A DNA stretch of 64,000 nucleotides from Micrococcus porci (GTDB lineage Bacteria > Actinomycetota > Actinomycetes > Actinomycetales > Micrococcaceae), in assembly GCF_020097155.1 (NCBI RefSeq), contig NZ_CP083691.1:1240001-1304000 (forward strand), written 5' to 3'. Positions 15,651-24,010 of this stretch are shown in pieces (the stretch's first letter is position 1; every line of letters begins with the position of its first letter). The notes under the pieces are model-generated. The model did not search any database. It worked only from the letters and a program-made list of their open reading frames with translations, and was not told the origin of the DNA. A program made the translations under genes and the position numbers.

Positions 15651-15719
15651 CCGGCGGGCGCGTCGGCGCCGGCCTGCCCGGGCCGGCACCGCCTCGTATC
15701 CTGGCCTCGTGCACCGTCT

Positions 15720-17042
15720 GTGAGCGAGCCCCTCACCCGACTGCCGGACGGCACCGTCAAGCAGCGCAACCCCTTCACCGGCACCGAGGTCTGGACCGTG
15801 CCCGGCCGCGGCCACCGCCCGCTCGGCCTCGTCCGGCCCGCCCCGCAGCCGCTCGACCCCGCCCAGCACGGCCGGCACTGCGCCTTCTGCGAGCACCGGA
15901 TGCTGGAGACGCCGCCGGAGAAGGCACGCATCGTGCCCACGAGGGCCGACGACGACGCCCCGGCCTGGCAGATCCTGCGGCACCCGGCCGCGGAGCGGCT
16001 CGGGGAGACGACCCCGGCCTTCCGCCGGGTCCCCAACCTCTTCGAGATCCTCAGCTACGACTACTGGCGTCTCAACCACGGCTACGAGCTCCCCCCGGAC
16101 GCGCGCCGCCGCCGTGACGAGTACCTGGCCACCGAGGCCGGCCGTGCCCACGTGCGGGCCGTCGTCGCCGCGAAGCTGCGCGCCTCCGGCCGCTCCGCGG
16201 AAGAGGCTGCGGCGATGTCCGAGGCGGAGTTGATCGCGGCGTCGGCCGCATTCTTCGGCGGCACGCACGACGTGGTGATCGCCCGGCGGCACTTCGTCGA
16301 CGGCGCCGTGGACGACCACCAGCTGGCCTCCTCGGGCACCCTCACCCTGGACGAGCACCACGCGTTCCTGGCCCTGACCGCCGACGCGATGCGGGACCTC
16401 TACGCGACCACGCCCGCCGTGCGGTACGTCTCCGTGTTCCAGAACTGGCTCAAGCCCGCCGGCGCCTCCTTCGACCACCTGCACAAGCAGCTCGTGGCCA
16501 TCGACGAGGTCGGCGCGCAGAACGCCGCCGCCCTGGACCGGCTGCGCGAGGACCCGCAGGTGTTCAACCATGCCGCGCTGGACGTGGCCGTGGCGCACGA
16601 CCTCGTGATCGCCGCCAACGAGCACGCCGTGATGTTCGCCGGCTTCGGCCACCGGTACCCGACGGTCGAGGTCTACTCCACGAGCCCGGTGGGGCAGCCG
16701 TGGCGGCAGTCCGCGGCCGAGCTGCGCGCCGTCTCCGACCTGCTGCACGCCGCCCACGCGGCCACCGGGCCAGACGTCCCCTCCAACGAGGAATGGCACA
16801 CCCGCCCGCCCGGGTTCGCGTCCCCGATGCCCTGGCGCGTGATGCTCAAGTGGCGCGTCTCCACACTCGCCGGCTTCGAGGGCGCCACCAAGATCAACGT
16901 CAACACCCTCAGCCCGTGGGACGTGCGGGACCGGGTGCTGGCGCGGCTGCGGGAGCTGCGGGCGGCGGGCGCACTCGCGGACGGGATGCGGATCGGGGCC
17001 GACGCACGGGTCCGGCCGGGCGCCCTGCGCTACGCCGACTGA
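15720..17042 (+). CDS. DUF4921 family, GalT-like nucleotidyltransferase
   Basis: A 440-residue protein resembling galactose-1-phosphate uridylyltransferases of the HIT superfamily. CAFCEHRMLETPPEK (about residue 58) has the CxxC zinc pair. VFQNWLKPAGASFDHLHKQL (about 240) contains the HxHxQ-like catalytic motif DHLHKQ that forms the nucleotidyl-His intermediate. FEILSYDYWRLNHGYELP is conserved in DUF4921 proteins. It probably transfers a nucleotide to a sugar phosphate, but no galactose genes are near. The start is GTG 15720. It precedes an ABC1 kinase gene by 43 bp on the same strand. Confidence 0.8.
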   Translation: MSEPLTRLPDGTVKQRNPFTGTEVWTVPGRGHRPLGLVRPAPQPLDPAQHGRHCAFCEHRMLETPPEKARIVPTRADDDAPAWQILRHPAAERLGETTPAFRRVPNLFEILSYDYWRLNHGYELPPDARRRRDEYLATEAGRAHVRAVVAAKLRASGRSAEEAAAMSEAELIAASAAFFGGTHDVVIARRHFVDGAVDDHQLASSGTLTLDEHHAFLALTADAMRDLYATTPAVRYVSVFQNWLKPAGASFDHLHKQLVAIDEVGAQNAAALDRLREDPQVFNHAALDVAVAHDLVIAANEHAVMFAGFGHRYPTVEVYSTSPVGQPWRQSAAELRAVSDLLHAAHAATGPDVPSNEEWHTRPPGFASPMPWRVMLKWRVSTLAGFEGATKINVNTLSPWDVRDRVLARLRELRAAGALADGMRIGADARVRPGALRYAD

Positions 17043-17085
17043 GCGGCGAGGCTCACTCCTCCGCGCGGTCGGTAGCGTGGGCGCC

Positions 17086-18741
17086 ATGGCCCTCCACCTG
17101 CAGCGCTACCGCGAGATCGCCCACGTCATGGCCCGCAACGGCCTCGACGCCACCGCCCGCCTGGCCGGGCTCGGCCGCTGGCTCGCCCCGCAGGACCCGA
17201 CGGCGCGCCGGCCCCTCGACGCCGAGGCACGCCCCGAGCTGCTGGTCCGCACGTTCGAGGAGCTCGGCACCACGTTCGTGAAGCTGGGCCAGCTGATCTC
17301 CACCCGCCCGGACCTGTTCCCGGAGTCCTACTGCACCGCGTTCGCCCGGCTCACCGACCGCGCCACGCCCGTGCCGTACGCGGCGATCGCCCGCACCGTG
17401 GAGGAGGACTTCGGCGCCCCCGTGGACGAGCTGTTCGCGGAGTTCGACCGGACCCCGCTGGCCACGGCCTCCGTGGGCCAGGTCCACGGGGCCGTCCTCC
17501 ACGACGGGCGCGACGTCGTCGTGAAGGTCCGCAAGCCCGGCGTGGTGGAGGCGGTGACCGCGGACCTGGAGATCCTGCGGACCCTCACGGGGCGGCTGGT
17601 CCGGGCCTCCCGGACGCTGGCGGACATGGACGTCGCCGGGATGGTGGACCAGTTCGACCGGTCCCTGCGGGCAGAGCTGGACTTCGTGGTGGAGGCCCGC
17701 GCGTGCGAGGAGATCGCGGCCGGGTTCACGGGCACCCCTGGCGTGCGGTTCCCCTGGATCGCCTGGGAGCTGACCAGCGCGCGCGTGCTCACCATGGAGC
17801 GCATGGCCGGGATGCGCGTGGACGACCTCCCCGCCCTGGAGGCCGCGGGCATCGACCGGGAGGAGCTCGCCTACCGGGCCGCGGACGTGCTGATGCGCAT
17901 GGTGTTCCAGCACGGGGTGTTCCACGCCGACCCGCACGCCGGCAACGTGTTCATCGAGCCGGACGGGACCATCGGCTTCATCGACTTCGGCTCCGTCGGG
18001 CGGATCGGCCCCGGCGTGCGGGAGCGGATCTCGGGGCTGGCGATGGCGCTGGCCCGGCAGGACGTGGACGGGCTGGTGCGCGCCCTGCTGGAGATCGCCC
18101 CGCCCCGCGGGCCCGTGGACCGGCGTCGGCTGCGATCCGAGGTCGGGCGCATCGTGGCCCGGGTGGACGGCCGGGACCTGCAGGACATCAAGGTGCCGCA
18201 GCTGGTCTCCGAGGTCTTCGCGATCGTCCGCCGGCACCGGCTGTCCCTGCCCCCGGAGCTCGTGCAGGTGTTCCGCATGGTCCTGATCGTGGACGGGCTC
18301 GGCCGTCGCCTGGACCCCGGCTTCGACTACACCCGCGTGCTGGACCCCTTCGTGCGGCGCATGGTCATGGACCAGCTGGACCCGCGGCGCCTGGCCCGCC
18401 GGCTCCGCCGGGCCACCATCACCACCGCGGACATCGGCCTCGAGCTCCCGCAGTACCTGCGCACGCTCATGGAGCGCATCGAGGACGGCGGCATCGACGT
18501 GAACGTGCGCACCAGCGAACTCGAGCCGCTCGTGGCCCGCGTGGAGCGGACGGGCGACCGGGTGGTCGCCGCGCTCGTGGTGGCGGCCATGATCACCGGC
18601 GGCACCAACGTGCTGGTGGCCTACAAGGACCGGCTCGGCCCGTTCGCCGGACCGCTGGTGGCCGCCGGCGGCGCCGCCCTGACCTCGGGCAGCGCCTACC
18701 TCGCGTGGATCAGCCGTCCCCGCCGGGCGCCGCGCCGCTAG
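17086..18741 (+). CDS. ABC1/UbiB (AarF) family atypical kinase
   Basis: A 551-residue ABC1-type protein kinase-like protein. FVKLGQLISTRPDLFP near residue 66 is the KxGQ motif. TASVGQVHGAV (about 130) is the Ala-rich loop, VVVKVRKPGV the ATP-binding Lys, VFHADPHAGNVFIEPDG (about 285) the catalytic loop, and GFIDFGSVG the DFG equivalent. Two hydrophobic segments at about 490-545 anchor it in the membrane. UbiB-like proteins support quinone (here menaquinone) or lipid biology. ATG 17086 is preferred over GTG 17077. Its stop overlaps the convergent hypothetical gene by four bases. Confidence 0.93.
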   Translation: MALHLQRYREIAHVMARNGLDATARLAGLGRWLAPQDPTARRPLDAEARPELLVRTFEELGTTFVKLGQLISTRPDLFPESYCTAFARLTDRATPVPYAAIARTVEEDFGAPVDELFAEFDRTPLATASVGQVHGAVLHDGRDVVVKVRKPGVVEAVTADLEILRTLTGRLVRASRTLADMDVAGMVDQFDRSLRAELDFVVEARACEEIAAGFTGTPGVRFPWIAWELTSARVLTMERMAGMRVDDLPALEAAGIDREELAYRAADVLMRMVFQHGVFHADPHAGNVFIEPDGTIGFIDFGSVGRIGPGVRERISGLAMALARQDVDGLVRALLEIAPPRGPVDRRRLRSEVGRIVARVDGRDLQDIKVPQLVSEVFAIVRRHRLSLPPELVQVFRMVLIVDGLGRRLDPGFDYTRVLDPFVRRMVMDQLDPRRLARRLRRATITTADIGLELPQYLRTLMERIEDGGIDVNVRTSELEPLVARVERTGDRVVAALVVAAMITGGTNVLVAYKDRLGPFAGPLVAAGGAALTSGSAYLAWISRPRRAPRR

Positions 18742-19037
18742 GCCGGCCGCGGCCGGACCGACCGGGCGCCCCAGCCGACGAGGATCTGCTGGACCTCGCG
18801 GTGGGTGGACCGGTCGGGGAGGTCACGGGCGTCCCCGGCCTCGCGCCAGCGCGCACCCTCGCTGGTGGAGACCTCCAGCATGATGTCCTCCGCCTCGGCG
18901 CCGCGGACCACGAACGATCCGGGGAAGCGGACGCCGGCGCGGCCCAGGGTCAGCTGCCGCGCCGGGACGGACCAGCCGGGCGCGGCCGACGGGGAGTCGG
19001 GGGTGAACGTGACCATGCCGTCCGCGATCTCCAGCAC
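18738..19037 (-). CDS. conserved hypothetical protein
   Basis: About 99 residues, with VLEIADGMVTFTP at the N-terminus, then SVPARQLTLGRAGVRFPGSF and EVQQILVGWGARSVRPR. It looks like a small beta-rich soluble domain; I do not recognise the family. The start is uncertain: GTG 19037 keeps 144 bp free for the divergent serine-hydrolase gene, but no good ribosome binding site is seen and the open frame continues upstream to about 19180 without an obvious start. The 3' end overlaps the ABC1 gene. Confidence 0.5.
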   Translation of the reverse strand: MLEIADGMVTFTPDSPSAAPGWSVPARQLTLGRAGVRFPGSFVVRGAEAEDIMLEVSTSEGARWREAGDARDLPDRSTHREVQQILVGWGARSVRPRPA

Positions 19038-19181
19038 GCCCCAGGTGCCTGGACGGAGCGCCCCGTGCGCGGGGGCCCGACGGGGGAACCACCGGCCGAC
19101 GCCCGTCGCCAGGGCGGCGTCCTCGCACCAGGGGAGGGGCCCCGGCCCGGGGCGCGCACCGCAGCCGTAGAGTGGATCCCT

Positions 19182-21134
19182 GTGACCCGTGACACCCCTT
19201 CCGCCGACCGTCCCCCGCTCAGCGCCGACGCGCTCCGGCCGATCGCCGCCGCCCTGGACCGCTGGCTGGCGACCCAGACCGAGGTCCGCCGGGTTCCCGG
19301 CGTCCAGGCCGCGGTCCGACTCGGGGACGAGCTGATCCTGTCCACCGCGCACGGCGTGGCCGACGAGTCCACGGGCGAGCGGCTCACCACGCGCCACCTG
19401 TTCCGTGTGGCCAGCCACTCCAAGACGTTCACCGCCGTCGCCGTGCTCCGCCAGGTGGAGCTGGGCACCCTACGCCTGGACGACACCGTGGGCGCCCTGC
19501 TGCCCGGGTACGCCGACACGCCGCTGGCCGGGGTCACCCTGCGCGAGCTGCTCAGCCACACCGCCGGCGCGGTCCGGGACGGCGCCGACGCCGACCACTG
19601 GATCCTCGACCGCCCCTTCCCGGACGCCGCCGCCCTCCAGGCCCTGGTCCGGGACCACGGCACGGCCTACGCCCCGCAGGAGCACTTCAAGTACTCGAAC
19701 ATCGGCTACGGCATGCTCGGCGCGGTGCTCGAGCACGTCACCGGCCGCCCCTACGCCGAGCACGTCCGCGCCTCCGTCCTGGACCCGCTGGGCCTGACGG
19801 ACACCCACGCGGACCTCACCGACGACGTCGCCGCCCGCGCCGCGACCGGCCACACCCGGGCCGGGGGCCGGGCCCGCGCCCGCGTCACGGTGGAGCAGAC
19901 CACCACCGGGGCGCTCGCGGCCGCCACGGGGTTCGTCTCCCGCGCCGAGGAGCTCAGCGCGTTCTACGCCTCCCTGGCACTCGGGGCCCGCGGCGTGCTC
20001 TCCGACCGCAGCCTCCGGCTGATGCACCGCGCCGAGGCCACGTTCCGCCGGGGCGGCGGGACGGGCACCTATGGGCTGGGGCTCCTCGGCCAGGAGGTCG
20101 GCGGACGCCGCCTCCTGGGCCACTCCGGCGGCTTCCCCGGGCAGATCACCCGGACGCTGTTCGACCCCGCCACCGGCCTGGCCGTCAGCGTGCTCACCAC
20201 TGCCGTGGACGGCCCCGCGGAGGCGCTCGCGGTCGGCGTCGTCCAGCTGATCGACCTGCTCACCGCACCCGCCGCCGACTGGCAGGCCCTGCCCGGCGGC
20301 GTCACCGCCGCCGACCTGGACCGCCTCGCCGGACGTTACGTCTCCCTGTGGGGCGCCACGGACGTCCTGCGCGGAGGCACCGCGGAGCGGCCGCGGCTGG
20401 TGCTCCTGGACCCCGCCGCGCCCGCCCCCGCCGACGCCGCGGAGGAGCTCCGCGCCCTGGACGCCACCACGCTGCGGGTCGAGGACGCCGACGGCTTCGG
20501 TGCCTGCGGGGAGCCCATCCCGTTCGACCTCGACGCCGCCGGCCGGGTCACCCGGATGCGCGTCACCGGGGTGAGCGCGTGGCCGGAGGAGGCGTACCGG
20601 GCCCGCCGCGGCGACGCGTGGCGGCACGCAGACGGCGTCGACGGGGCGGAGGCCGAGCCCGACGCGCACGAGGAGGCGGCGCCCGTCCTCGTGCAGGCGG
20701 CGGCGTTCGCGGATCTCGACCCGGCCACGGCCTACCGGCTGTGGGCGCTCCGCCAAGCGGTCTTCGTGGTGGAGCAGGACTGCCCCTACCAGGACATGGA
20801 CGGGCGGGACATGGAGCCGGCGACCGTCCACCTGTGGGTGTGCGACGAGGAGGACGCCCCGATCGGCACCGTGCGCCTGCTCGACGACGGGGACCACGCG
20901 CGGATCGGCCGCGTGGTGGTGGACCGTGCCCACCGAGGACGCGGGGTGGCGGCGGCCCTCATGGAGGCCGCCCTCGAGCAGGTGGGGGAGCGGGCCTGCG
21001 TGCTGGACGCGCAGGCCCACCTCGAGCACTGGTACGGCCGCTTCGGGTTCGCGGCGGACGGCCCGGAGTTCCTCGAGGACGGGATCCCGCACGTGCCCAT
21101 GCGCCGCCCGGAGGCGGGACGGCGCACGCCGTGA
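19182..21134 (+). CDS. fusion: class C beta-lactamase-type serine hydrolase + ElaA-like GNAT acetyltransferase
   Basis: A single 650-residue frame. Residues 20-365 form a penicillin-binding/class C beta-lactamase fold: SHSK at 78-81 (nucleophile Ser and Lys), YSN at 171-173, and HSGG at 314-317. Residues 370-480 resemble the C-terminal lipocalin-like extension of such esterases. Residues 500-640 are a GNAT of the ElaA type: WALRQAVFVVEQDCPYQDMD, the acetyl-CoA loop RIGRVVVDRAHRGRGVAAAL, and HLEHWYGRFGF. No secretion signal is visible, so a cytoplasmic peptidase or esterase with an acetyltransferase is likely. GTG 19182. The stop overlaps the next GTG (GTGA). Pairing in one chain is unusual. 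Confidence 0.85.
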   Translation: MTRDTPSADRPPLSADALRPIAAALDRWLATQTEVRRVPGVQAAVRLGDELILSTAHGVADESTGERLTTRHLFRVASHSKTFTAVAVLRQVELGTLRLDDTVGALLPGYADTPLAGVTLRELLSHTAGAVRDGADADHWILDRPFPDAAALQALVRDHGTAYAPQEHFKYSNIGYGMLGAVLEHVTGRPYAEHVRASVLDPLGLTDTHADLTDDVAARAATGHTRAGGRARARVTVEQTTTGALAAATGFVSRAEELSAFYASLALGARGVLSDRSLRLMHRAEATFRRGGGTGTYGLGLLGQEVGGRRLLGHSGGFPGQITRTLFDPATGLAVSVLTTAVDGPAEALAVGVVQLIDLLTAPAADWQALPGGVTAADLDRLAGRYVSLWGATDVLRGGTAERPRLVLLDPAAPAPADAAEELRALDATTLRVEDADGFGACGEPIPFDLDAAGRVTRMRVTGVSAWPEEAYRARRGDAWRHADGVDGAEAEPDAHEEAAPVLVQAAAFADLDPATAYRLWALRQAVFVVEQDCPYQDMDGRDMEPATVHLWVCDEEDAPIGTVRLLDDGDHARIGRVVVDRAHRGRGVAAALMEAALEQVGERACVLDAQAHLEHWYGRFGFAADGPEFLEDGIPHVPMRRPEAGRRTP

Positions 21135-21766
21135 GCGCCCCCGCCGCCCCCGACCTGACCGGCGCGCTCGTCCTGGTCACTGGCGCCAGCTCCGGGATCG
21201 GATCCGCCCTGGCGCGCGGCCTGGCCGCGGCCGGGGCGGACCTGGTGCTGGTCGCCCGCCGCGCGGGCCGGCTCGCCGCGCTCGCGGACGAGCTGCGCGC
21301 CGCCCACCGCACCGAGGTCACCGTCCTGCCCCGCGACCTCGCCGCGCCCGACGCAGGCCCCGCCCTCCGCGCCGAGCTCTCCTCCCGCGGCCCGCGCGTC
21401 ACGGGGCTGGTGAACAACGCCGGGTTCGGCAGCGGCCTGCCCTTCGGGCGGGAGGACCCGGCCCGGCTGGAGGCGATGCCCGCGGAGGAGGAGCGGGGCC
21501 GCGAGCGCGTGCTGTGCGTGTCCCCCTCCAGCACGGGCACGGAGTTCTTCGACGTCGCCGGCACCCCGGGCGCTGGCGGCGGGTTCGCGCGCCGGGCGGC
21601 CCCGGACGACGTCGCCGCCGCCGTCCTGCGCGTCCTCGCCCGCCGCGGCGGGCCGGCGGAGGTGGTCCCGCACGACCGCGCCGTCACCGTGGCCGCCCGC
21701 CTGCTGCCGCGGACGGTCCTCCGGGGCATGGGGGCGATGCACCGCCGGGGAGCGGCCCGGCGGTGA
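21131..21766 (+). CDS. short-chain dehydrogenase lacking its catalytic centre
   Basis: A 211-residue SDR-like protein. The cofactor motif VLVTGASSGIGSALA and LVNNAGFGSG are intact. After GREDPARLEAM, the usual segment with the catalytic Ser and YxxxK (about 55-65 residues) is missing, and the protein resumes at VLCVSPSSTGTEFFDVAGTP, normally the CPG strand after the active site. Family members have about 260 residues. The remaining frame is intact, so a protein may be made, but it cannot do SDR chemistry. The start GTG overlaps the upstream fusion gene by four bases. It is best treated as a decaying gene. Confidence 0.75.
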   Translation: MSAPAAPDLTGALVLVTGASSGIGSALARGLAAAGADLVLVARRAGRLAALADELRAAHRTEVTVLPRDLAAPDAGPALRAELSSRGPRVTGLVNNAGFGSGLPFGREDPARLEAMPAEEERGRERVLCVSPSSTGTEFFDVAGTPGAGGGFARRAAPDDVAAAVLRVLARRGGPAEVVPHDRAVTVAARLLPRTVLRGMGAMHRRGAARR

Positions 21767-21769
21767 GGC

Positions 21770-22210
21770 TCAGTCCATCCGGGGCCGGCGGCGGGACTGC
21801 TTGACCTCCGACCGGCGCGCCTTCGCCTGCAGCCGGCGCCGCTGCGAGCCGCGCGTGGGCTTCGTGGCCCTTCTGGGCGTCTCCGGCACGAGCGCCTCGC
21901 GTAGCAGCGCGGCCAGGCGCTCGCGCGCCGCCGTCCGGTTGCGGCGCTGGGCGCGGTGCTCCGCGGCGTCCACTGTCAGCACCGTCCCCGCCAGCCGCGG
22001 GGCCAGCCCCTCGAGCAGCCGGATGCGCTGCGCGTCGGTGAGCGCCGTCGTCGCGGCCAGGTCCAGGCTCAGCTGCACGCGCGAGTCCGCCGTGTTGACC
22101 CCCTGACCGCCCGGGCCGGAGCCGTGGGAGAACCGCTCCGAGAGCTCCGCCGCCGGGATCCGCAGGCCGCGGGGCACGCCCGGGCCCGGCGGCACGCGCA
22201 GGTCGTCCAC
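21770..22210 (-). CDS. arfB: ArfB-like alternative ribosome rescue factor (peptidyl-tRNA hydrolase)
   Basis: A 146-residue protein with the class I release-factor catalytic loop HGSGPGGQGVNT (GGQ at about 35-37). A long Arg/Lys-rich C-terminal tail (from about residue 110) enters the mRNA channel of stalled ribosomes. ArfB releases nascent chains from non-stop ribosomes. The start is GTG 22210, preceded by GGAGGAGG at 22216-22223 (minus strand), one of the best ribosome binding sites here. It follows a DinB-like gene on the same strand by 21 bp and converges on the SDR remnant. Confidence 0.93.
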   Translation of the reverse strand: MDDLRVPPGPGVPRGLRIPAAELSERFSHGSGPGGQGVNTADSRVQLSLDLAATTALTDAQRIRLLEGLAPRLAGTVLTVDAAEHRAQRRNRTAARERLAALLREALVPETPRRATKPTRGSQRRRLQAKARRSEVKQSRRRPRMD

Positions 22211-22231
22211 GGCGGCCTCCTCCCCGGCGGC

Positions 22232-22753
22232 TCAGACGGCGAAGCGCCAGCCGTCCACCAGGCCACGCGCGTAGGCGGCCTGGCCGACGTGCACGGCGGC
22301 GTCGTCGATCATGCTGACGATCCGCACGCCGCGCGTGACCGGCTCGCCCTCGTAGGTGTCCACGACCTCGCCCAGGTCCTCGGTGGTCAGCGATGACGTC
22401 CACGTCACCAGCGCGTCCACGCACGCCTCCAGATGCTCGCCGAGTGCCGGGACGTCCGTCACCCGCAGGGCGGAGACGTCCTCCGCGGTGTCGCCGAGCC
22501 CGAAGTCCTGCGCGTCCCGCTCGACCCCCAGCCGCCGCGCCCAGCCGCCCGCCTCCCAGACGGTCGTGCCGCCCCTGAGGGCGACCGTCTGCACGTCCAT
22601 CTGCCGGGCGGCATGCCACAGCAGCCACGCGATGGAGTTGCCTGCGCCGCCCGGGCGCGTGTGGGCGGCCTCCGCGGAGAGCCCGTCCAGGACGGGGGCG
22701 GCGAGGTCGAGGGCACGGTGGGCGGCGTCGGCGATGAGGTCCTGGGGCTGCAT
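22232..22753 (-). CDS. DinB/DUF664-type protein
   Basis: A 173-residue four-helix DinB-superfamily protein, a group of metal- and thiol (mycothiol)-dependent enzymes. GNSIAWLLWHAARQMDVQ (about 38-55) holds the first metal His. SMIDDAAVHVGQAAYARGL near the C-terminus holds the second, in an HxxQ-like motif. The N-terminus MQPQDLIADAAHRALD is typical. It is likely a mycothiol S-transferase or detoxification enzyme; the substrate is unknown. It is divergent from the CDF transporter across 102 bp. Start at ATG 22753. Confidence 0.82.
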   Translation of the reverse strand: MQPQDLIADAAHRALDLAAPVLDGLSAEAAHTRPGGAGNSIAWLLWHAARQMDVQTVALRGGTTVWEAGGWARRLGVERDAQDFGLGDTAEDVSALRVTDVPALGEHLEACVDALVTWTSSLTTEDLGEVVDTYEGEPVTRGVRIVSMIDDAAVHVGQAAYARGLVDGWRFAV

Positions 22754-22855
22754 GGGCCCAGGGTATGACGGCGGACCCCGAGCATCCAGCGTGGGGGACG
22801 AGACCTTCCCGGGCGCGGTCGGGCAGGGGCGGCGGGAAAGGAGCACACTGGGGGC

Positions 22856-23908
22856 ATGAGCCACTCCGACGACATCCGACCCTCCGTCGCCGCCCACCCC
22901 GACGACGGCGACGCCACGTCCGACCCCGCCCTCGCCCCGCCGCAGGCGGAGGACCGGCCCGAGGGGCTGGTCACGGTGGTCATCGCGCTGGCGGTCAACG
23001 TGGCGGTGGCCGTCGTGAAGTCGGTCGTCGCGGCGCTCACGGGCTCCGCCGCCATGGTGGCGGAGGCCTCGCACTCCTGGGCCGACGCCGGCAACGAGGT
23101 GTTCCTCCTGGTCGCGGAGCGTCGGGCCGCCCGTCCCGCCGACGCGCGGCACCCCCTGGGCTACGGGCGCGCCGCCTACGTGTGGTCCATGGTGGCGGCG
23201 TTCGGCCTGTTCGCGGTGGGAGCGGCCGTCTCCGTGTGGCACGGCATCACGGCCTGGTCCGCCCCCGAGGAGGAGGGCGGCGGCCACCTGATCGGCTACG
23301 TCGTGCTCGCGGTCGCCTTCGTGCTGGAGGCGGTCTCCTTCGGGAACGCCCACCGGCGGGTGAGCGCCGGAGCGCAGGAGCACCGGGTGAGCCGGTCCCG
23401 GTTCCTGGCCCGCACCTCCGACCCGACGCTGCGGGCCGTCTGGGCGGAGGACTCCGCCGCGTTGGTGGGCATCGGGATCGCCGCCGCCGCCATCGCCCTG
23501 CACCAGCTGACCGGGGACGCCCGCTGGGACGCCGCCGGGTCGATCCTCGTGGGGGTGCTGCTCGGCGCGGTCGCCGTGTTCCTGCTCTCCAAGAACATGG
23601 CCTTCCTGGTGGGCGAGGTCGCCGACCCGGCCGTCCGGGTGCGCGTGCTGCGGTGGCTCTTGGAACGCCCGGAGGTGCTCTCGGTGAGCTACCTGCACCT
23701 CGAGTACGTCGGCCCCGGACGGCTTGCCGTGGTCGGCGCCGTGGACCTGGCGGCTGACGAGGTCGAGTCCCTGGCCGCCGTCGCCCTCCAGCGGGTGGAG
23801 GACGCACTGCTCGCGCATCCGGTGGTCGCGGCGGCGGTGCTCTCCCTGTCCAACCCCAGTCACGCCCCGCTGCGCCTGGAGGACGAGGAGGCCGCCGCAC
23901 GGCGGTGA
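22856..23908 (+). CDS. cation diffusion facilitator (CDF) family transporter
   Basis: A 350-residue CDF protein that exports divalent cations (zinc, cobalt, iron or manganese) by proton antiport. An acidic N-terminal tail of about 40 residues precedes TM1 (VTVVIALAVNVAVAVVKSVV). TM2 carries AASHSWADAGNEVFLL with the His/Asp metal site, and TM5 carries EDSAALVGIGIAAAAIAL with Asp. The cytoplasmic ferredoxin-like domain is at about 250-340. HPLGYGRAAYVWS is the family signature. ATG 22856. Metal specificity is not readable. Confidence 0.93.
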   Translation: MSHSDDIRPSVAAHPDDGDATSDPALAPPQAEDRPEGLVTVVIALAVNVAVAVVKSVVAALTGSAAMVAEASHSWADAGNEVFLLVAERRAARPADARHPLGYGRAAYVWSMVAAFGLFAVGAAVSVWHGITAWSAPEEEGGGHLIGYVVLAVAFVLEAVSFGNAHRRVSAGAQEHRVSRSRFLARTSDPTLRAVWAEDSAALVGIGIAAAAIALHQLTGDARWDAAGSILVGVLLGAVAVFLLSKNMAFLVGEVADPAVRVRVLRWLLERPEVLSVSYLHLEYVGPGRLAVVGAVDLAADEVESLAAVALQRVEDALLAHPVVAAAVLSLSNPSHAPLRLEDEEAAARR

Positions 23909-24010
23909 TGCCGGCCCACGGGTGGGGCGCCAGGGCCGGCCGCACCTCGTTCAGAGAACATCCGGTCGATGTCCAGGAATGCCTCTGGCGAGGGGCGCAT
24001 GCTTCCAGCC

